A stretch of DNA of 64,000 bases from Methylocystis sp. L43 (GTDB lineage Bacteria; Pseudomonadota; Alphaproteobacteria; Rhizobiales; Beijerinckiaceae), in assembly GCF_015709525.1 (NCBI RefSeq), contig NZ_JADNRA010000021.1:46261-110260 (forward strand). Reading direction: 5' to 3'. Under the pieces are notes generated by a model. It searched no databases. It worked only from the letters and a program-made list of their open reading frames with translations, and was not told the DNA's origin. Within the stretch, counting starts at the first letter, position 1. Each line of letters opens with the position of its first letter. Position numbers and translations under genes: made by a program. Of this stretch, positions 45,298 to 54,568 are shown one piece after another.

Positions 45298-45597
45298 TCA
45301 TTGAAAATCTATGGGTAAATCCGGCTGATTTGCAGACGGCGGAGGTCGCGATGAACGTTTCCTTCGCGCAGCGGCCTCTTTGACGACATCGGTGCGTCGC
45401 AGGTCCGCGGCGAGGATCGCGTAGGGCGCGCCCTTGCAGTGCTGACTTGCGGGAAGTGCGCCGTCGGCGATCAAACGGCGGATGGTTGCGGAGCTGACAT
45501 TGAGCGCTTCGGCGGCCTCGTCAAGCGTCGCCCCGCCGCGCTCGGCGCGCTCGCCCTCTCGATAGACGGCGATGTCACTGTGTTTCCGCAGAGAGGC
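45298..45597 (-). mobile_element. Second serine-recombinase C-terminal fragment
   Basis: On the minus strand the frame reads 'DIAVYREGERAERGGATLDE', 'AAEALNVSSATIRRLIADGA' and 'CKGAPYAILAADLRRTDVVK', ending at 45298. This HTH tail matches the C-terminal pattern of the recombinase at 42203-43573 but is not identical and lies in the other direction. It is cut at its N-terminal side near 45600. Confidence 0.65.
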
Positions 45598-45660
45598 GAC
45601 TCATGAGCGCGTCCAGGAGTTGCCCTTGCCGGTCGACCTTCCGGAGCGGTTGAGGTGTGA

Positions 45661-45814
45661 ATTCTCCCGAAGCCGCATCAAGCTTATTTCGGAGACATTC
45701 AGGACGCTGAAATCGACGCTCTCGCCACCGCGCCGCAAAATGCTCTCGTACGTCTGAACGCCGCCTTTGGAGACCCGCCCTATAATTATGTAATCGACAC
45801 GGCCTCGAAGGGCG
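45661..45814 (+). pseudogene. galT (galactose-1-phosphate uridylyltransferase) C-terminal scrap
   Basis: Frame 'ILPKPHQAYFGDIQDAEIDA', then 'LVRLNAAFGDPPYNYVIDTA'. This is the C-terminal HIT-like part of GalT-type nucleotidyltransferases (W.LPKxH...GDPPYNxVxHTAP). It is bounded by a stop at 45658 and fuses into an ldh scrap after about 50 codons. Only a remnant. Confidence 0.65.
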
Positions 45815-45920
45815 AATCTGGATCGCCGCGAGGCCATCGGACGCATCATCGACACAACGATCGAGAACATGATTAGCTTTGTCGATGGTCAGCCGCGAAA
45901 CGTCGTCACCGCCATGCGTC
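45815..45920 (+). pseudogene. Fragment of a second D-2-hydroxyacid dehydrogenase
   Basis: 'NLDRREAIGRIIDTTIENMI' then 'SFVDGQPRNVVTA' aligns residue by residue with the end of the intact gene at 32968-33990 (FNTREAVGRIVETTVANIHA, then FLEGHPQNIVSK). It is not identical, so it is a paralogue rather than a recent copy. Roughly 35 codons remain. Confidence 0.75.
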
Positions 45921-46046
45921 GACGAGTCTGTCGAGGAACGCCAATGGTTTGAAGCCGCTCACCGAATACGAATGTTTTCGAAGCGATAGATGGACGACGC
46001 CGAAGCATCGACTGTAGCGCCACAATCAACAGAAGGAGCGCGGAAC

Positions 46047-47093
46047 ATGACAACACAGACTGGAAAGATTCGTGTCGCGTTGAATGGATATGGGGTTATC
46101 GGCAAACGGGTCGCCGACGCGATCGCTTGCCAGGATGATATGGAGCTGGTCGGCGTCGCCGATATCGCGATGGACTGGCGGTTGCGAGTCGCCGCTCGGA
46201 AAGGGTTCAAGCTATTTGCGGCGTTAGAAGGTAGCATCGAAGCAATGCGCGCGGCTGGTCTCGAGGTGTCAGGCGCGCTCGACGAGCTGTTGCGCAGGGC
46301 GGAGATCGTCGTCGACTGCACACCGAAGGGGGTCGGGGCGAGGAACGCGGAACGTTATCGAGAACTCGACATCAAATTTATCGTGCAAGGGGGCGAGAAA
46401 CACGAGGTGACGGGGCACTCGTTCGTCGCCGAGGCAAGCTATGCGGGGGCTGTTGGGCGAGAGTCGACTCGCGTAGTCTCGTGCAACACCACCTCGGTGG
46501 TGCGAACCCTGACCGCGTTGAAGCATGCCGGGCTTCTGCGGCGGGCGCGCGGCACGCTGATCCGGCGCGCCACGGACCCATGGGAGAGTCACAAAGGGGG
46601 CATCATGAACACGCTCGTTCCTGAGAGCGAAATCCCTAGCCATCAGGGCCCCGACGCGCAGACCGTCGATCCGGATCTCGACGTCGTCACGATAGCGGTC
46701 AAGGCCCCCGAAACGATTGCTCATCTTCACTGCTGGGCGATTGGGCTTACACGTAACGCAAGCAAAGAGGAACTTATCGACGCATTCCGATCATCGCCTC
46801 GCATTGCCTTGATCCGCACGAGCGACGGACTGATGGCGATCAATAGCGTCAAGGAACTCATGGCGGACATTGGGAGGCCCCGCGACAATCTCTACGAGGT
46901 AGCTTTATGGGAAAACTTGGTGACGGTACGGGGCGACGAAGCTTATTACGTCTACATGGTCGACAACCAAGCAATTGTTATTCCCGAAACAATTGATGCG
47001 ATCCGTGCCCTTACCGGAAGAGAGAAGAATGCAGACAGCTCGACCGCCAAAACCGATGCCGCGCTGGGAATCGGCGCTCCGTTTGTCCCGTAG
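46047..47093 (+). CDS. Type II (archaeal-type) glyceraldehyde-3-phosphate dehydrogenase
   Basis: A 348-residue NAD(P)-dependent GAPDH of the archaeal class. It opens 'IRVALNGYGVIGKRVADAIACQDDMELVGVAD'. Catalytic Cys is in 'RVVSCNTTSVVRTL' and His in the 'HCWAIGLT' segment. 'AIVIPETIDAIRALTG' is the typical end. ATG 46047 has an AGAAGGAG site. Bacteria normally use type I GAPDH, so this is an alternative glycolytic/gluconeogenic enzyme. A second, truncated copy is at 63194. Confidence 0.95.
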   Translation: MTTQTGKIRVALNGYGVIGKRVADAIACQDDMELVGVADIAMDWRLRVAARKGFKLFAALEGSIEAMRAAGLEVSGALDELLRRAEIVVDCTPKGVGARNAERYRELDIKFIVQGGEKHEVTGHSFVAEASYAGAVGRESTRVVSCNTTSVVRTLTALKHAGLLRRARGTLIRRATDPWESHKGGIMNTLVPESEIPSHQGPDAQTVDPDLDVVTIAVKAPETIAHLHCWAIGLTRNASKEELIDAFRSSPRIALIRTSDGLMAINSVKELMADIGRPRDNLYEVALWENLVTVRGDEAYYVYMVDNQAIVIPETIDAIRALTGREKNADSSTAKTDAALGIGAPFVP

Positions 47094-47481
47094 ACAGGTT
47101 GTGTGCGGTCAGTTCGTCGACGACAGCCGTCGCCATCTTAAATCTCAAGCCTTCCTTAGAGCGTCGATTTCGATGAGGTCGGCGCTCGGAAGATGATGAA
47201 AGAAGGCCCGCTGCATCGAATTCGCCGCTGAAAGCATGCGCGGGGATCAAAGGCGAGCAGAACCGGAAGTCTTGACCCAATGCCATCGCCGGCAACAAAA
47301 TCTAACGACTGGCAAAACTGCAGTCCGGGCGGCATCGTTCTGTTACTGTGGGCCGCGTTATTCCGCTATACGCCGGCGGCGCTCGGAGGGAGCGGCACAA
47401 GAGGCGCCTATCTACTGATGCGGTCCAAATAGAATCGTCGGGCCGCAAGCAAACGATCCATCGTGTCCGCAGGAGCTCCAC
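47094..47481. other. Intergenic region upstream of the ATPase fusion
   Basis: 388 bases without a recognised gene. The AGGAG ribosome site for the next gene is at 47469-47473. Weak frames on both strands have no family resemblance. The promoter of the fusion gene should lie here. Confidence 0.5.
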
Positions 47482-50400
47482 ATGGCGCATATTTCGCGTT
47501 TTCGCGTTTTCGCTAAATCAAAGATGCCCTTCCTCCTCCGCGTGACGCTCATAGGACTGTTTTGCGTTTGTCTCAGTGCGCCGGGGTTTGCCGAAAGCAG
47601 TCGTTGGGCGCGCTGCCGCGGCGCCGACCCCGACGTGCGGATCGCGGGGTGTACGGAGATCATCGTCCGTGGGAGTCGGGAAAGCAAACGCAATCAGCTC
47701 AGAGCATATGTCAATCGGGGCGCCGCCTATCGAGCCTTGGGCGCTTTCGATCGCGCCTTGGCCGATTTTGACAGGGCGCTGCAGCTCGATCCGAGGTCGG
47801 CTCTCGCCCTTACCGAACGCGCGTCGACCTATCGGGCAAAAGGCGAGCTCGACCATGCGATCGCCGATTACGACAGAGCGCTGCGGCTCGACGAGAATTC
47901 GACGACGGCTTATGACGGCCGCGCCACAGTCTATCTCGGCAAGGGCGATCTCGACAAGGCTTTGGCCGATTTCAATGAGGCTGTGAGACTCGATCCGAGA
48001 TCGGCCGCATTTCACGTCGATCGCGGAGCCGTTTATCAGGCGCAAGGTGATTTCGATCGCGCCATCGCCGATTACGACGAGGCGATCGAACGTGATCCCA
48101 AGCTGGCGAGCGCTTACAATGATCGCGGTTTGGCGTTCTCCGCCAAAGGCGATTTCGACAAGGCTCTCGCGGATTTCAGCACGGCTCTCGAACTCGATCT
48201 CAAATTTACGGACGCGTTCGTCAGCCGGGCCCACGTCTATCGCGCCAAGCAGGACCTCGATCATGCAAGACGGGACCTCGAAGCCGCGTTGAGGCTCGAC
48301 CCACAGCTCGCGTCGGCGAAAGACATACTCGACGAGGTGAACAGGCTCCCTGCCGAGAGGGCGGCGCCTTTGCCACGTACGACTCCGACGGTTCCGCTCG
48401 CGACTTCGGCGCCCAGCGTCTCAGATCGCCTGATCATATCTGCCGCGATCACGGGGCTCGCCCTAATCGCCTTCGTCGTCTGGTTCTTCTGGCGCAAGCG
48501 CGCGAAGGGCTTGCCTGCAGTTGAAACCGCCGGCATTAAGACGGCCACTCTTAAAACAGCTACTCTTGATGTGGGCGGCATGCTTTCCATGCTTGACTAC
48601 CTGGCTGTCGAGAAGCAGCTCCGCCGGGCAGATGGAGTTCAGCGCGCGACCGCCAGCATCGCCTCCAACAGCGCGACGGTCGAATATGACGAGAGCGTCA
48701 CCAGCCTGGAGGCGCTCAAGGACAAGATCGATGCGTGCGGTTTCCACTGCGCTGGCGAGATCGTACCCGAGCATATCTGCGAACCACATCCTGGGCATGG
48801 TCGCGCGCCCGGGATTCCCGCTACGCCTATGTCGCGCGGCATGGCCCACGAGATGGGCCATGCCGCCGGCATGGATATGCAGGCCATGGCGCGCGACATG
48901 CGCAACCGGTTCTGGATCAGCCTCGTATTCAGCGCGCCAATATTTCTTTATTCGCCAATGGGCATGAGCTTCATTTCGCTGAAACCACCGTTCGGCATGG
49001 AACTCAACCACTTCCTGTTCGTCCTGGCGAGCGCCGCGATCATTTACCCGGCCTGGCCGTTCGCCGTCAGCGCCGTACGCGCGCTGCGCAACGGCGTTCT
49101 CAACATGGCTGTGCTGGTCCTCCTCAGTGTTGGGACGGGCTACCTTTTCAGCGTCGGAGCCACCTTCTTCTTTAAGGGTGAGCAATTCTACGAAGCGGCG
49201 GCTGTCCTGCTTGTCTTCATCTTGCTCGGTCATTGGCTGGAGATGCGGGCGCGCGCGGGAGCCTCGGAAGCCATCCGGGCGTTGCTGGACTTGGCGCCGC
49301 CGATGGCGACCGTTCTGCGGGACGGCGGCGAGGTCGAAATTCCGACCGCCGAGGTCTTGATGGGCGACACGGTCGTGATCCGGCCGGGCAATAAGATTCC
49401 CGTCGACGGGGCCGTCACAGAAGGCAATTCGCAGGTCGACGAATCGATGCTGACCGGGGAATCGATGCCGGTCGGCAAGAAACCCGGGGACACCGTAATC
49501 GGGGCGACGATCAACAAGAGCGGCGCCTTTCATTACACCGCCACCAAGATCGGAGCCGATACCGCGCTGGCGCAGATCGTCAAGCTGGTCCAGGAAGCGC
49601 AGAATTCGAAGGCGCCCGCGCAACTTCTCGCCGACCGCGCGGCGCAGTGGCTTGTCCTCGCCGCCATCGTGATTGGCCTCCTCACCTTCGGCATATGGTT
49701 TTGGTGGCTCGGCCAACCGTTGCTCTTCGCCATGACGCTGACGATCACCGTTTTTGTGATCGCCTGCCCGGACGCGCTCGGGTTGGCTACTCCGATGGCG
49801 ATCATGGTGGGCACCGGCCTCGGCGCCATGAATGGAATCCTGTTCAAGAACGCCGCAGCCCTGGAGGACGCGACGAAACTCGACGTCATCATCTTTGACA
49901 AGACCGGCACGCTCACTGTCGGACAGCCGGAAGTTGTTGAGGTGGTGAGCGCCAAGGGAGAAACGGCGGAGATCGTACTGACCAGCGCCGCGTCGGTCGA
50001 GCAAGGTTCGGATCATCCCCTGGCGCAAGCCATCGCGCGGCGGGCGCAAGGACTTGTCGTTCCGGCGCAGAAGGGCTTCGAGAATATTGAAGGCATGGGC
50101 GCGCGGGCGGAGGTTAATGACGACATTGTATACTTGGGCAATCGCCGATTGATGGACGAGCAAAAGCTCGATCTTGGCGCGCTTGCTGTGGAGGCGCAGC
50201 GGCTGCAAGGCGCCGGTCGCACCGTGGTCCATGTGGCTCGAGCCGGAAAAGTGATCGGGCTGATCGCCATCGCCGACGCGCCCCGGCCGAGTGCCGCCGC
50301 CACCGTCGCCAAATTGCGCGAGCGGGGAGTCCAAGTGGCCATGCTGACGGGCGACAACGCCAGCACGGCTCAACGGATCGCTCGCGACCTTGGCCTCGAT

Positions 50401-50883
50401 ATTGTGCTCGCCGATGTGCTGCCCGGTCAGAAAGCCGGCAAGGTCAAGGAGTTGCAGGCGCAGGGCAAGAAGGTCGGAATGGTCGGCGATGGCGTCAATG
50501 ACGCGCCGGCCCTGATTCAGGCGGATGTCGGGTTCGCCATCGGGGCCGGCACGGATGTCGCGATCGAGAGCGCCGATGTGGTGCTGATGAAAAGCGATCC
50601 TTACGACGTCGTCGGCGCGCTCGAGCTTTCGCGCGCCACGCTGCGCAAGATGCATCAGAATCTCTGGTGGGCGGTCGGCTATAACGTCATTGCCTTCCCG
50701 CTGGCCTCAGGCATTTTCTACCCGTTTCTGCTTAGTCCCGAGATCGCCGCTCTTGCCATGTCGGGAAGTTCGGCGCTGGTCGCGGTCAATGCGCTGATGC
50801 TCAAGCGCACCAAGCTCGCCGGCATCGCTCGCTATAGCAGCGTCCAAAAAGGGGCCCCGCGCCCAACGGAGGCGACGGCGTGA
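47482..50883 (+). CDS. TPR-repeat / HMA-like / P1B-type metal ATPase fusion
   Basis: An uninterrupted 1133-codon gene with two parts. Residues 1-39 are a signal peptide (to GFAES). Residues about 74-280 hold six TPR repeats of the 'AYxxRGxxYxxKGDxDxAxADxxxAxxLDP' kind. A membrane helix follows at 316-337 ([20 protein letters not shown]). Residues 357-425 form an HMA-like domain whose metal loop reads GGMLSML, without CxxC. A Met/His-rich linker (428-470) leads to a P1B ATPase. It has the TM motif [10 protein letters not shown] (Cys762), DKTGT (Asp806), TGES and GDGVNDAP. The natural topology puts TPR outside the cytoplasm. It probably exports a soft metal. ATG 47482 has AGGAG eight bases upstream. 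Confidence 0.9.
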   Translation: MAHISRFRVFAKSKMPFLLRVTLIGLFCVCLSAPGFAESSRWARCRGADPDVRIAGCTEIIVRGSRESKRNQLRAYVNRGAAYRALGAFDRALADFDRALQLDPRSALALTERASTYRAKGELDHAIADYDRALRLDENSTTAYDGRATVYLGKGDLDKALADFNEAVRLDPRSAAFHVDRGAVYQAQGDFDRAIADYDEAIERDPKLASAYNDRGLAFSAKGDFDKALADFSTALELDLKFTDAFVSRAHVYRAKQDLDHARRDLEAALRLDPQLASAKDILDEVNRLPAERAAPLPRTTPTVPLATSAPSVSDRLIISAAITGLALIAFVVWFFWRKRAKGLPAVETAGIKTATLKTATLDVGGMLSMLDYLAVEKQLRRADGVQRATASIASNSATVEYDESVTSLEALKDKIDACGFHCAGEIVPEHICEPHPGHGRAPGIPATPMSRGMAHEMGHAAGMDMQAMARDMRNRFWISLVFSAPIFLYSPMGMSFISLKPPFGMELNHFLFVLASAAIIYPAWPFAVSAVRALRNGVLNMAVLVLLSVGTGYLFSVGATFFFKGEQFYEAAAVLLVFILLGHWLEMRARAGASEAIRALLDLAPPMATVLRDGGEVEIPTAEVLMGDTVVIRPGNKIPVDGAVTEGNSQVDESMLTGESMPVGKKPGDTVIGATINKSGAFHYTATKIGADTALAQIVKLVQEAQNSKAPAQLLADRAAQWLVLAAIVIGLLTFGIWFWWLGQPLLFAMTLTITVFVIACPDALGLATPMAIMVGTGLGAMNGILFKNAAALEDATKLDVIIFDKTGTLTVGQPEVVEVVSAKGETAEIVLTSAASVEQGSDHPLAQAIARRAQGLVVPAQKGFENIEGMGARAEVNDDIVYLGNRRLMDEQKLDLGALAVEAQRLQGAGRTVVHVARAGKVIGLIAIADAPRPSAAATVAKLRERGVQVAMLTGDNASTAQRIARDLGLDIVLADVLPGQKAGKVKELQAQGKKVGMVGDGVNDAPALIQADVGFAIGAGTDVAIESADVVLMKSDPYDVVGALELSRATLRKMHQNLWWAVGYNVIAFPLASGIFYPFLLSPEIAALAMSGSSALVAVNALMLKRTKLAGIARYSSVQKGAPRPTEATA

Positions 50884-50956
50884 CCGAAAAACTCCCGGCG
50901 CCGACGGCGGTAATATAGTCGACGCACAGCAACCCGACTCATAAGCGAAGGCGGCC

Positions 50957-51895
50957 ATGGCCGACATTGTTACCTTCACCATCAACCCCTCAATCGACAT
51001 GTCGACCTCGGTTGATCGGGTGGCGCCCATCAAGAAGCTGCGCGGCGCGGCGGCACATCGCGATCCAGGCGGGGGCGGAATTAACGTGGCCCGAGTCGCC
51101 ATTCGATTCGGCGCCGACGTGAAAGCGCTCTGCGCCGCGGGCGGCGTAACGGGCGAGCTGCTGCGTCGTCTCATCGAGCGCGACGGAATCCCGAACGTCG
51201 TCATCCATGTGTCCGAGGAGACTCGTGAAAGCTTTACCGTATTCGAGAACGCAACTGGATATGAATACCGTTTCGTCCTTCCAGGCCCCCAATTGCGCGA
51301 AGAGGAATGGCATCAGTGTCTCGGCGCGCTTGCTGACCCCGAGGACAACCCGCGTTTCGTTGTCGCCAGCGGCAGCCTGTCGCCGGGGGCTCCGTCGGAT
51401 TTCTACGCGCATGCTGCTCGCATCGCTCGAAAACGCGGCGCAAAATTCCTTTTGGACACCTCCGGGCCGCCGTTGGCGAGCGCCCTGGAAGAAGGCGTTT
51501 TCCTGATCAAGCCGAATCTCCGCGAGTTGCGCGAGCTCATGGGCGTTCCGCTCGATGACGAACGCGCCTGGGTCGACGCCTGCCGCCGGCTTACAGAAGC
51601 GGGACGCGCAGAAGTCGTCGCTCTCACCCTCGGGGATCGAGGCGCGCTTCTAGTTGTGCGCGACCAGGCATGGCGCGCGCCCGCATTGCCGATCAAGCCG
51701 CTAAGCGCAGTCGGCGCCGGCGATAGTTTCTTGGGCGCCATGGTTTGGGGCCTCGCACAGGGGCGAAGCATCGACGACGCGTTTCGGTATGGCGTCGCAG
51801 CGGGATCGGCCGCTCTGCTTTCGTCGGGAACCGGACTGTGCCGTCGCGACGACGTTGAGCGCCTCTATCCAGACGTCGTGCTCCAGAGAATTTGA
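50957..51895 (+). CDS. PfkB-family sugar kinase (1-phosphofructokinase type)
   Basis: A 312-residue ribokinase-fold kinase. The N-terminal 'ITF TINPSIDMSTSVDRV' (gap mine) and 'PGGGGINVARVAIRFGADV' form the substrate lid. The C-terminal signature is 'LSAVGAGDSFLGAMVWGL' with catalytic Asp. This resembles E. coli PfkB and FruK-type hexose-phosphate kinases. With type II GAPDH and PEP synthase it supports a glycolytic or glucan-linked role. It lies 73 bases after the ATPase gene. Confidence 0.92.
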   Translation: MADIVTFTINPSIDMSTSVDRVAPIKKLRGAAAHRDPGGGGINVARVAIRFGADVKALCAAGGVTGELLRRLIERDGIPNVVIHVSEETRESFTVFENATGYEYRFVLPGPQLREEEWHQCLGALADPEDNPRFVVASGSLSPGAPSDFYAHAARIARKRGAKFLLDTSGPPLASALEEGVFLIKPNLRELRELMGVPLDDERAWVDACRRLTEAGRAEVVALTLGDRGALLVVRDQAWRAPALPIKPLSAVGAGDSFLGAMVWGLAQGRSIDDAFRYGVAAGSAALLSSGTGLCRRDDVERLYPDVVLQRI

Positions 51896-51931
51896 GCGCG
51901 CGCAAATCGAAGCGCGGGGTGTCGCGGGCAT

Positions 51932-52120
51932 TCAGCAGTACATCGATAAGTCGGCTCCATATTCCAGCGGCGACTGGAATACTGGCCCCAGAAGTGTGTT
52001 GTCGCAACAGACTATGGGTCGCGAACCTTGCTGAGTCTCTATTTCTTCGGAGAAGTGTCTCACGAGCGCGATATCGACCAAGCTGTTCATTGGGTTTGAA
52101 GGCGTCGACAAAAAATCATG
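51932..52120 (-). pseudogene. Cys/Met-metabolism PLP enzyme fragment (methionine gamma-lyase-like)
   Basis: Minus strand '[20 protein letters not shown]' and '[20 protein letters not shown]' with 'YGADLSMYC'. This is the PLP-phosphate and Asp region just before the catalytic Lys of cystathionine gamma-synthase/methionine gamma-lyase-type enzymes (D.TPxNP...DNT...P...GAD). The Lys-containing C-terminal half and the N-terminus are absent. There is a likely frameshift near 52118. A relic. Confidence 0.75.
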
Positions 52121-52480
52121 GCGACACGCCCAGCGGCCAGGGCGTGATCGGCTGCAATGCGGATGCGGGCATAGCGTTCGACTACCACCCGCAGCGCGCA
52201 TGCGCCACCCCGCTCCTGTTCTCGCGCCGCGTCGTCGGCTGATGGCAATCATCACAGGGCTGATCGGCGCGATCCTACCGGAGCAGAAACATGAATTGAT
52301 CTTCCAATACGCCCGCTAATGACGCTGGAAACCATCGCGCCGTTAGGCGACGATCCAATCGTCGGACTGCTCGCCGTGGCGACCTAACCGACCCCGGCCC
52401 GACGGGGCGTTCTTGTTGTGATCGTCGCCAAGATACTCCATGCTAAGGGACACGATCTTCGACCAGGCGACCGACGACGT
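52121..52480. other. Decayed sequence after PLP-enzyme fragment
   Basis: 360 bases without a recognised gene. A 26-codon frame near 52241-52319 ([20 protein letters not shown]) is open but unidentified. Some of this may be the eroded N-terminal part of the PLP enzyme. Confidence 0.35.
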
Positions 52481-53191
52481 TCAAACAATTCGATAGACTT
52501 GGCCGCCGTCAGGAACTCGGCAATAATCAACGCGCGCGCCGTCCCAATGGTAGTCGAGATGTCGCCCTTGGATCGGGTTTGTAACGCGGTCGGGGTAGAA
52601 GAGACCGGCGCACTCTCCGCCTGCATAACGCAGACTCGGATAAACGAGACCATCCGACCCCGCGCGTCGAAGCCGAGCGCTGAGCGCTTGGCTCTCTACA
52701 TATGTGTCAGGATCGAGCGCAGGCAGAAACGCTTCCACGTCCCTGAGGTCATGCAACCGCGCGTCAATGGCGAGGACAATCTCCCGAAACTGCGACGTCC
52801 ATCCGGCCGGTTCGTTCGTGCGCGCCATGAACCGTTCATGGTGATAAACGGTCTCAAAGAGCGCGACCTCGAAGGAGTTGCCTGCATAGAGCACGCCGAA
52901 GGAGCCGTCGCTGAAGCGGCTCGGTCGATCGACGCTGGTGTGAGTGAACGGCGCCATCAGGTAACTGGCGCCAGGACCGGCCACGCGCCGGTCAACTGGA
53001 ACGATGTCAAGGTTGCCGATCGTCTCCATCAGCCTGGGATTGGTCTTCTGCTCGGCGGAAATGATCAGCGGCCAGTCGGCGGGGTCCGCTATATCCTCGA
53101 ACAAATCGATCGGCGGGAAGATGCTACGGATGATCCGAACCGCGTTTCGCCATTTGATCTCGGCGACGCGCGCAGCGGCGACGTCAATCAC
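52481..53191 (-). CDS. RES-domain toxin (NAD+ phosphorylase)
   Basis: A 236-residue RES-family toxin. The family is named for conserved Arg, Glu and Ser; candidate residues here are 'RFSDGSFGVLYAGNSFEVALFETVYH' (Arg/Tyr, Glu) and 'SDGLVYPSLRYAGGECAGLF' (Ser). RES toxins deplete NAD+ by phosphorolysis. Start GTG 53191 overlaps the antitoxin stop (GTGA), so toxin translation depends on antitoxin translation. About 65 N-terminal residues form the usual platform. Confidence 0.92.
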   Translation of the reverse strand: MIDVAAARVAEIKWRNAVRIIRSIFPPIDLFEDIADPADWPLIISAEQKTNPRLMETIGNLDIVPVDRRVAGPGASYLMAPFTHTSVDRPSRFSDGSFGVLYAGNSFEVALFETVYHHERFMARTNEPAGWTSQFREIVLAIDARLHDLRDVEAFLPALDPDTYVESQALSARLRRAGSDGLVYPSLRYAGGECAGLFYPDRVTNPIQGRHLDYHWDGARVDYCRVPDGGQVYRIV

Positions 53192-53601
53192 CAGCCGCCC
53201 CGCTCGCTGTCCAGATATCGGCGAACCCGCATTAGGTCCGTGAGCTCTCCGCCGAGCATAACGCGAAGAGCGGTCTGACCCGCGAAAGCGGCGTTCGGCG
53301 CCTGTATCCAGGCATAGCCTCTTTGAGGTTCGCGAAAGATGATTCTCAGCGCCTTGTGGATGCCCATGATGTTGGAGAGGCGCGCTTTGCGATCACGATC
53401 GAAACGGCCAAGCTCACCCGCTTTCCAGCGTCGGTAGGAGCGAACAGGCAAGTCGAGCAAGATCGCCGCCTGTTCGTCATTCACCGACCAAAGGCGGAAG
53501 AGGTTGATGACGGCGCGGAACATGGCGGCGGCCTCGGCGTCGGTGATCGGCGTCGGCGCAAAGTGTTGGGGAGCTGTGTCGACGGGGAGCAGCGTGGTCA
53601 T
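53188..53601 (-). CDS. Xre/MbcA/ParS antitoxin
   Basis: A 137-residue antitoxin. The N-terminal HTH is 'LWSVNDEQAAILLDLPVRSYRRWKAGEL'. The C-terminal toxin-binding domain reads 'RLSNIMGIHKALRIIFREPQRGYAWIQAPNAAFAGQTALRVMLGG', the hallmark of MbcA/ParS-type partners of RES toxins. The ATG at 53601 has a GGAG site; longer starts read through the operator. It should repress its own promoter. Confidence 0.93.
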   Translation of the reverse strand: MTTLLPVDTAPQHFAPTPITDAEAAAMFRAVINLFRLWSVNDEQAAILLDLPVRSYRRWKAGELGRFDRDRKARLSNIMGIHKALRIIFREPQRGYAWIQAPNAAFAGQTALRVMLGGELTDLMRVRRYLDSERGGW

Positions 53602-53611
53602 AGCAATTCTC

Positions 53612-53646
53612 CATTTGGCATAATATAATCGAATTGATGCCAAATG
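53612..53646 (-). promoter_or_regulatory. Antitoxin operator: 10-bp inverted repeat
   Basis: CATTTGGCAT (53612-53621) and ATGCCAAATG (53637-53646) are a perfect inverted repeat with a 15-bp AT-rich centre. It begins 11 bases upstream of the antitoxin ATG. The minus strand contains TATTAT, a plausible -10, in the centre. This is likely the autoregulatory site of the antitoxin-toxin complex. Confidence 0.72.
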
Positions 53647-53796
53647 GCAATACTCACCGCTGTCTGCTGCGTTTGGCCGTTTTCGCGCTATGAGATCAAT
53701 CGGCCGGTCGACGGATCGAAAATCTTTGGAAACCGCATTCTTTTCGTGGCCACGCTCCCTCTCCAGCTGGCCGTCACGACGAACGCCGTCACTTCC

Positions 53797-54507
53797 CTAA
53801 TCGTGATCTGCGTCTTCGAACTCCAACGCTTCCTCGAAAAAATCCCTGTCGCCACCCGAAAGCCCCAAGGCATCGTCGAGCGTCACGTCGGATTGAGTTG
53901 GCTGCAACAAACCTTCGTCGTCGAGCTTTTCGATATCGAGGAGATCTCGAAGCGTCGCAAGACCAAACACCTCCAAAAACTTTTTTGTCGTGACATAAGC
54001 GAAGGGCGCGCCGGGCTGGGGCGCGCGCAAGGCCCCGTCGATGAGATCGAGACGTTTCAACCGCCCGATGACGTCACGACTGATTTCTCTGCCGGCAAGG
54101 CGTGACAGTTCGGCGCGCGTCGCTGGCTGCAGATAGGTGATCGCCGTCACCGCCAGAATTTCCGTCGGCGTCAACTCGGGCGCGCCGGCGTCGCGAAGAT
54201 CGCCTGAATTCGCCGCCCGGACTGCGTTCGCAAAACGCGGCCTCGTTCTAAATTGCCCGCCGCCGGCGACAAAGACGATCTCATAGGGGCGGGCGCGCAA
54301 CTCATCGACGATGTCGGCAATGAGATCGTCGAGGTTACAATGTTTGCCGACCAGTCTTGCGAGCGCTTCGCGCCCGACGGGTTCGCGCGCGGCGAAGATC
54401 GCCGCCTCGACGCGGCCCATCCACTCGCGCCAGCGCGCGCCGTGCGACAATTCGGCAAGGTCCGGATCGAATAATGCGTCCCATTCACGTCTTTTCGGGC
54501 GGCCCAT
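53797..54507 (-). CDS. scpB: ScpB-like segregation/condensation protein
   Basis: A 236-residue ScpB with paired winged-helix domains: 'VEAAIFAAREPVGREALARLVGKHCNLDDLIADIVDEL' and 'LTPTEILAVTAITYLQPATRAELSRLAGREISRDVIGRLKRLDLI'. ScpB binds SMC-ScpA in condensin; no smc or scpA is near. Plasmid-borne scpB next to DUF1403 is a recurrent alphaproteobacterial pair. Start ATG 54507 has a GAGG site; an upstream ATG at 54579 would overlap the preceding gene end by a few bases. Confidence 0.88.
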   Translation of the reverse strand: MGRPKRREWDALFDPDLAELSHGARWREWMGRVEAAIFAAREPVGREALARLVGKHCNLDDLIADIVDELRARPYEIVFVAGGGQFRTRPRFANAVRAANSGDLRDAGAPELTPTEILAVTAITYLQPATRAELSRLAGREISRDVIGRLKRLDLIDGALRAPQPGAPFAYVTTKKFLEVFGLATLRDLLDIEKLDDEGLLQPTQSDVTLDDALGLSGGDRDFFEEALEFEDADHD

Positions 54508-54568
54508 TAACGCCTCGCATTCCTTCCGTGACGCGTTTTTCACGCCAACCGCATCTCGCTCGAAAACG

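Noticed and set aside
48463..50655. 730-codon minus frame opposite the P-type ATPase
   Set aside because: Antisense shadow; no motifs, high in Arg/Gly/His as expected from complement of a GC-rich gene.
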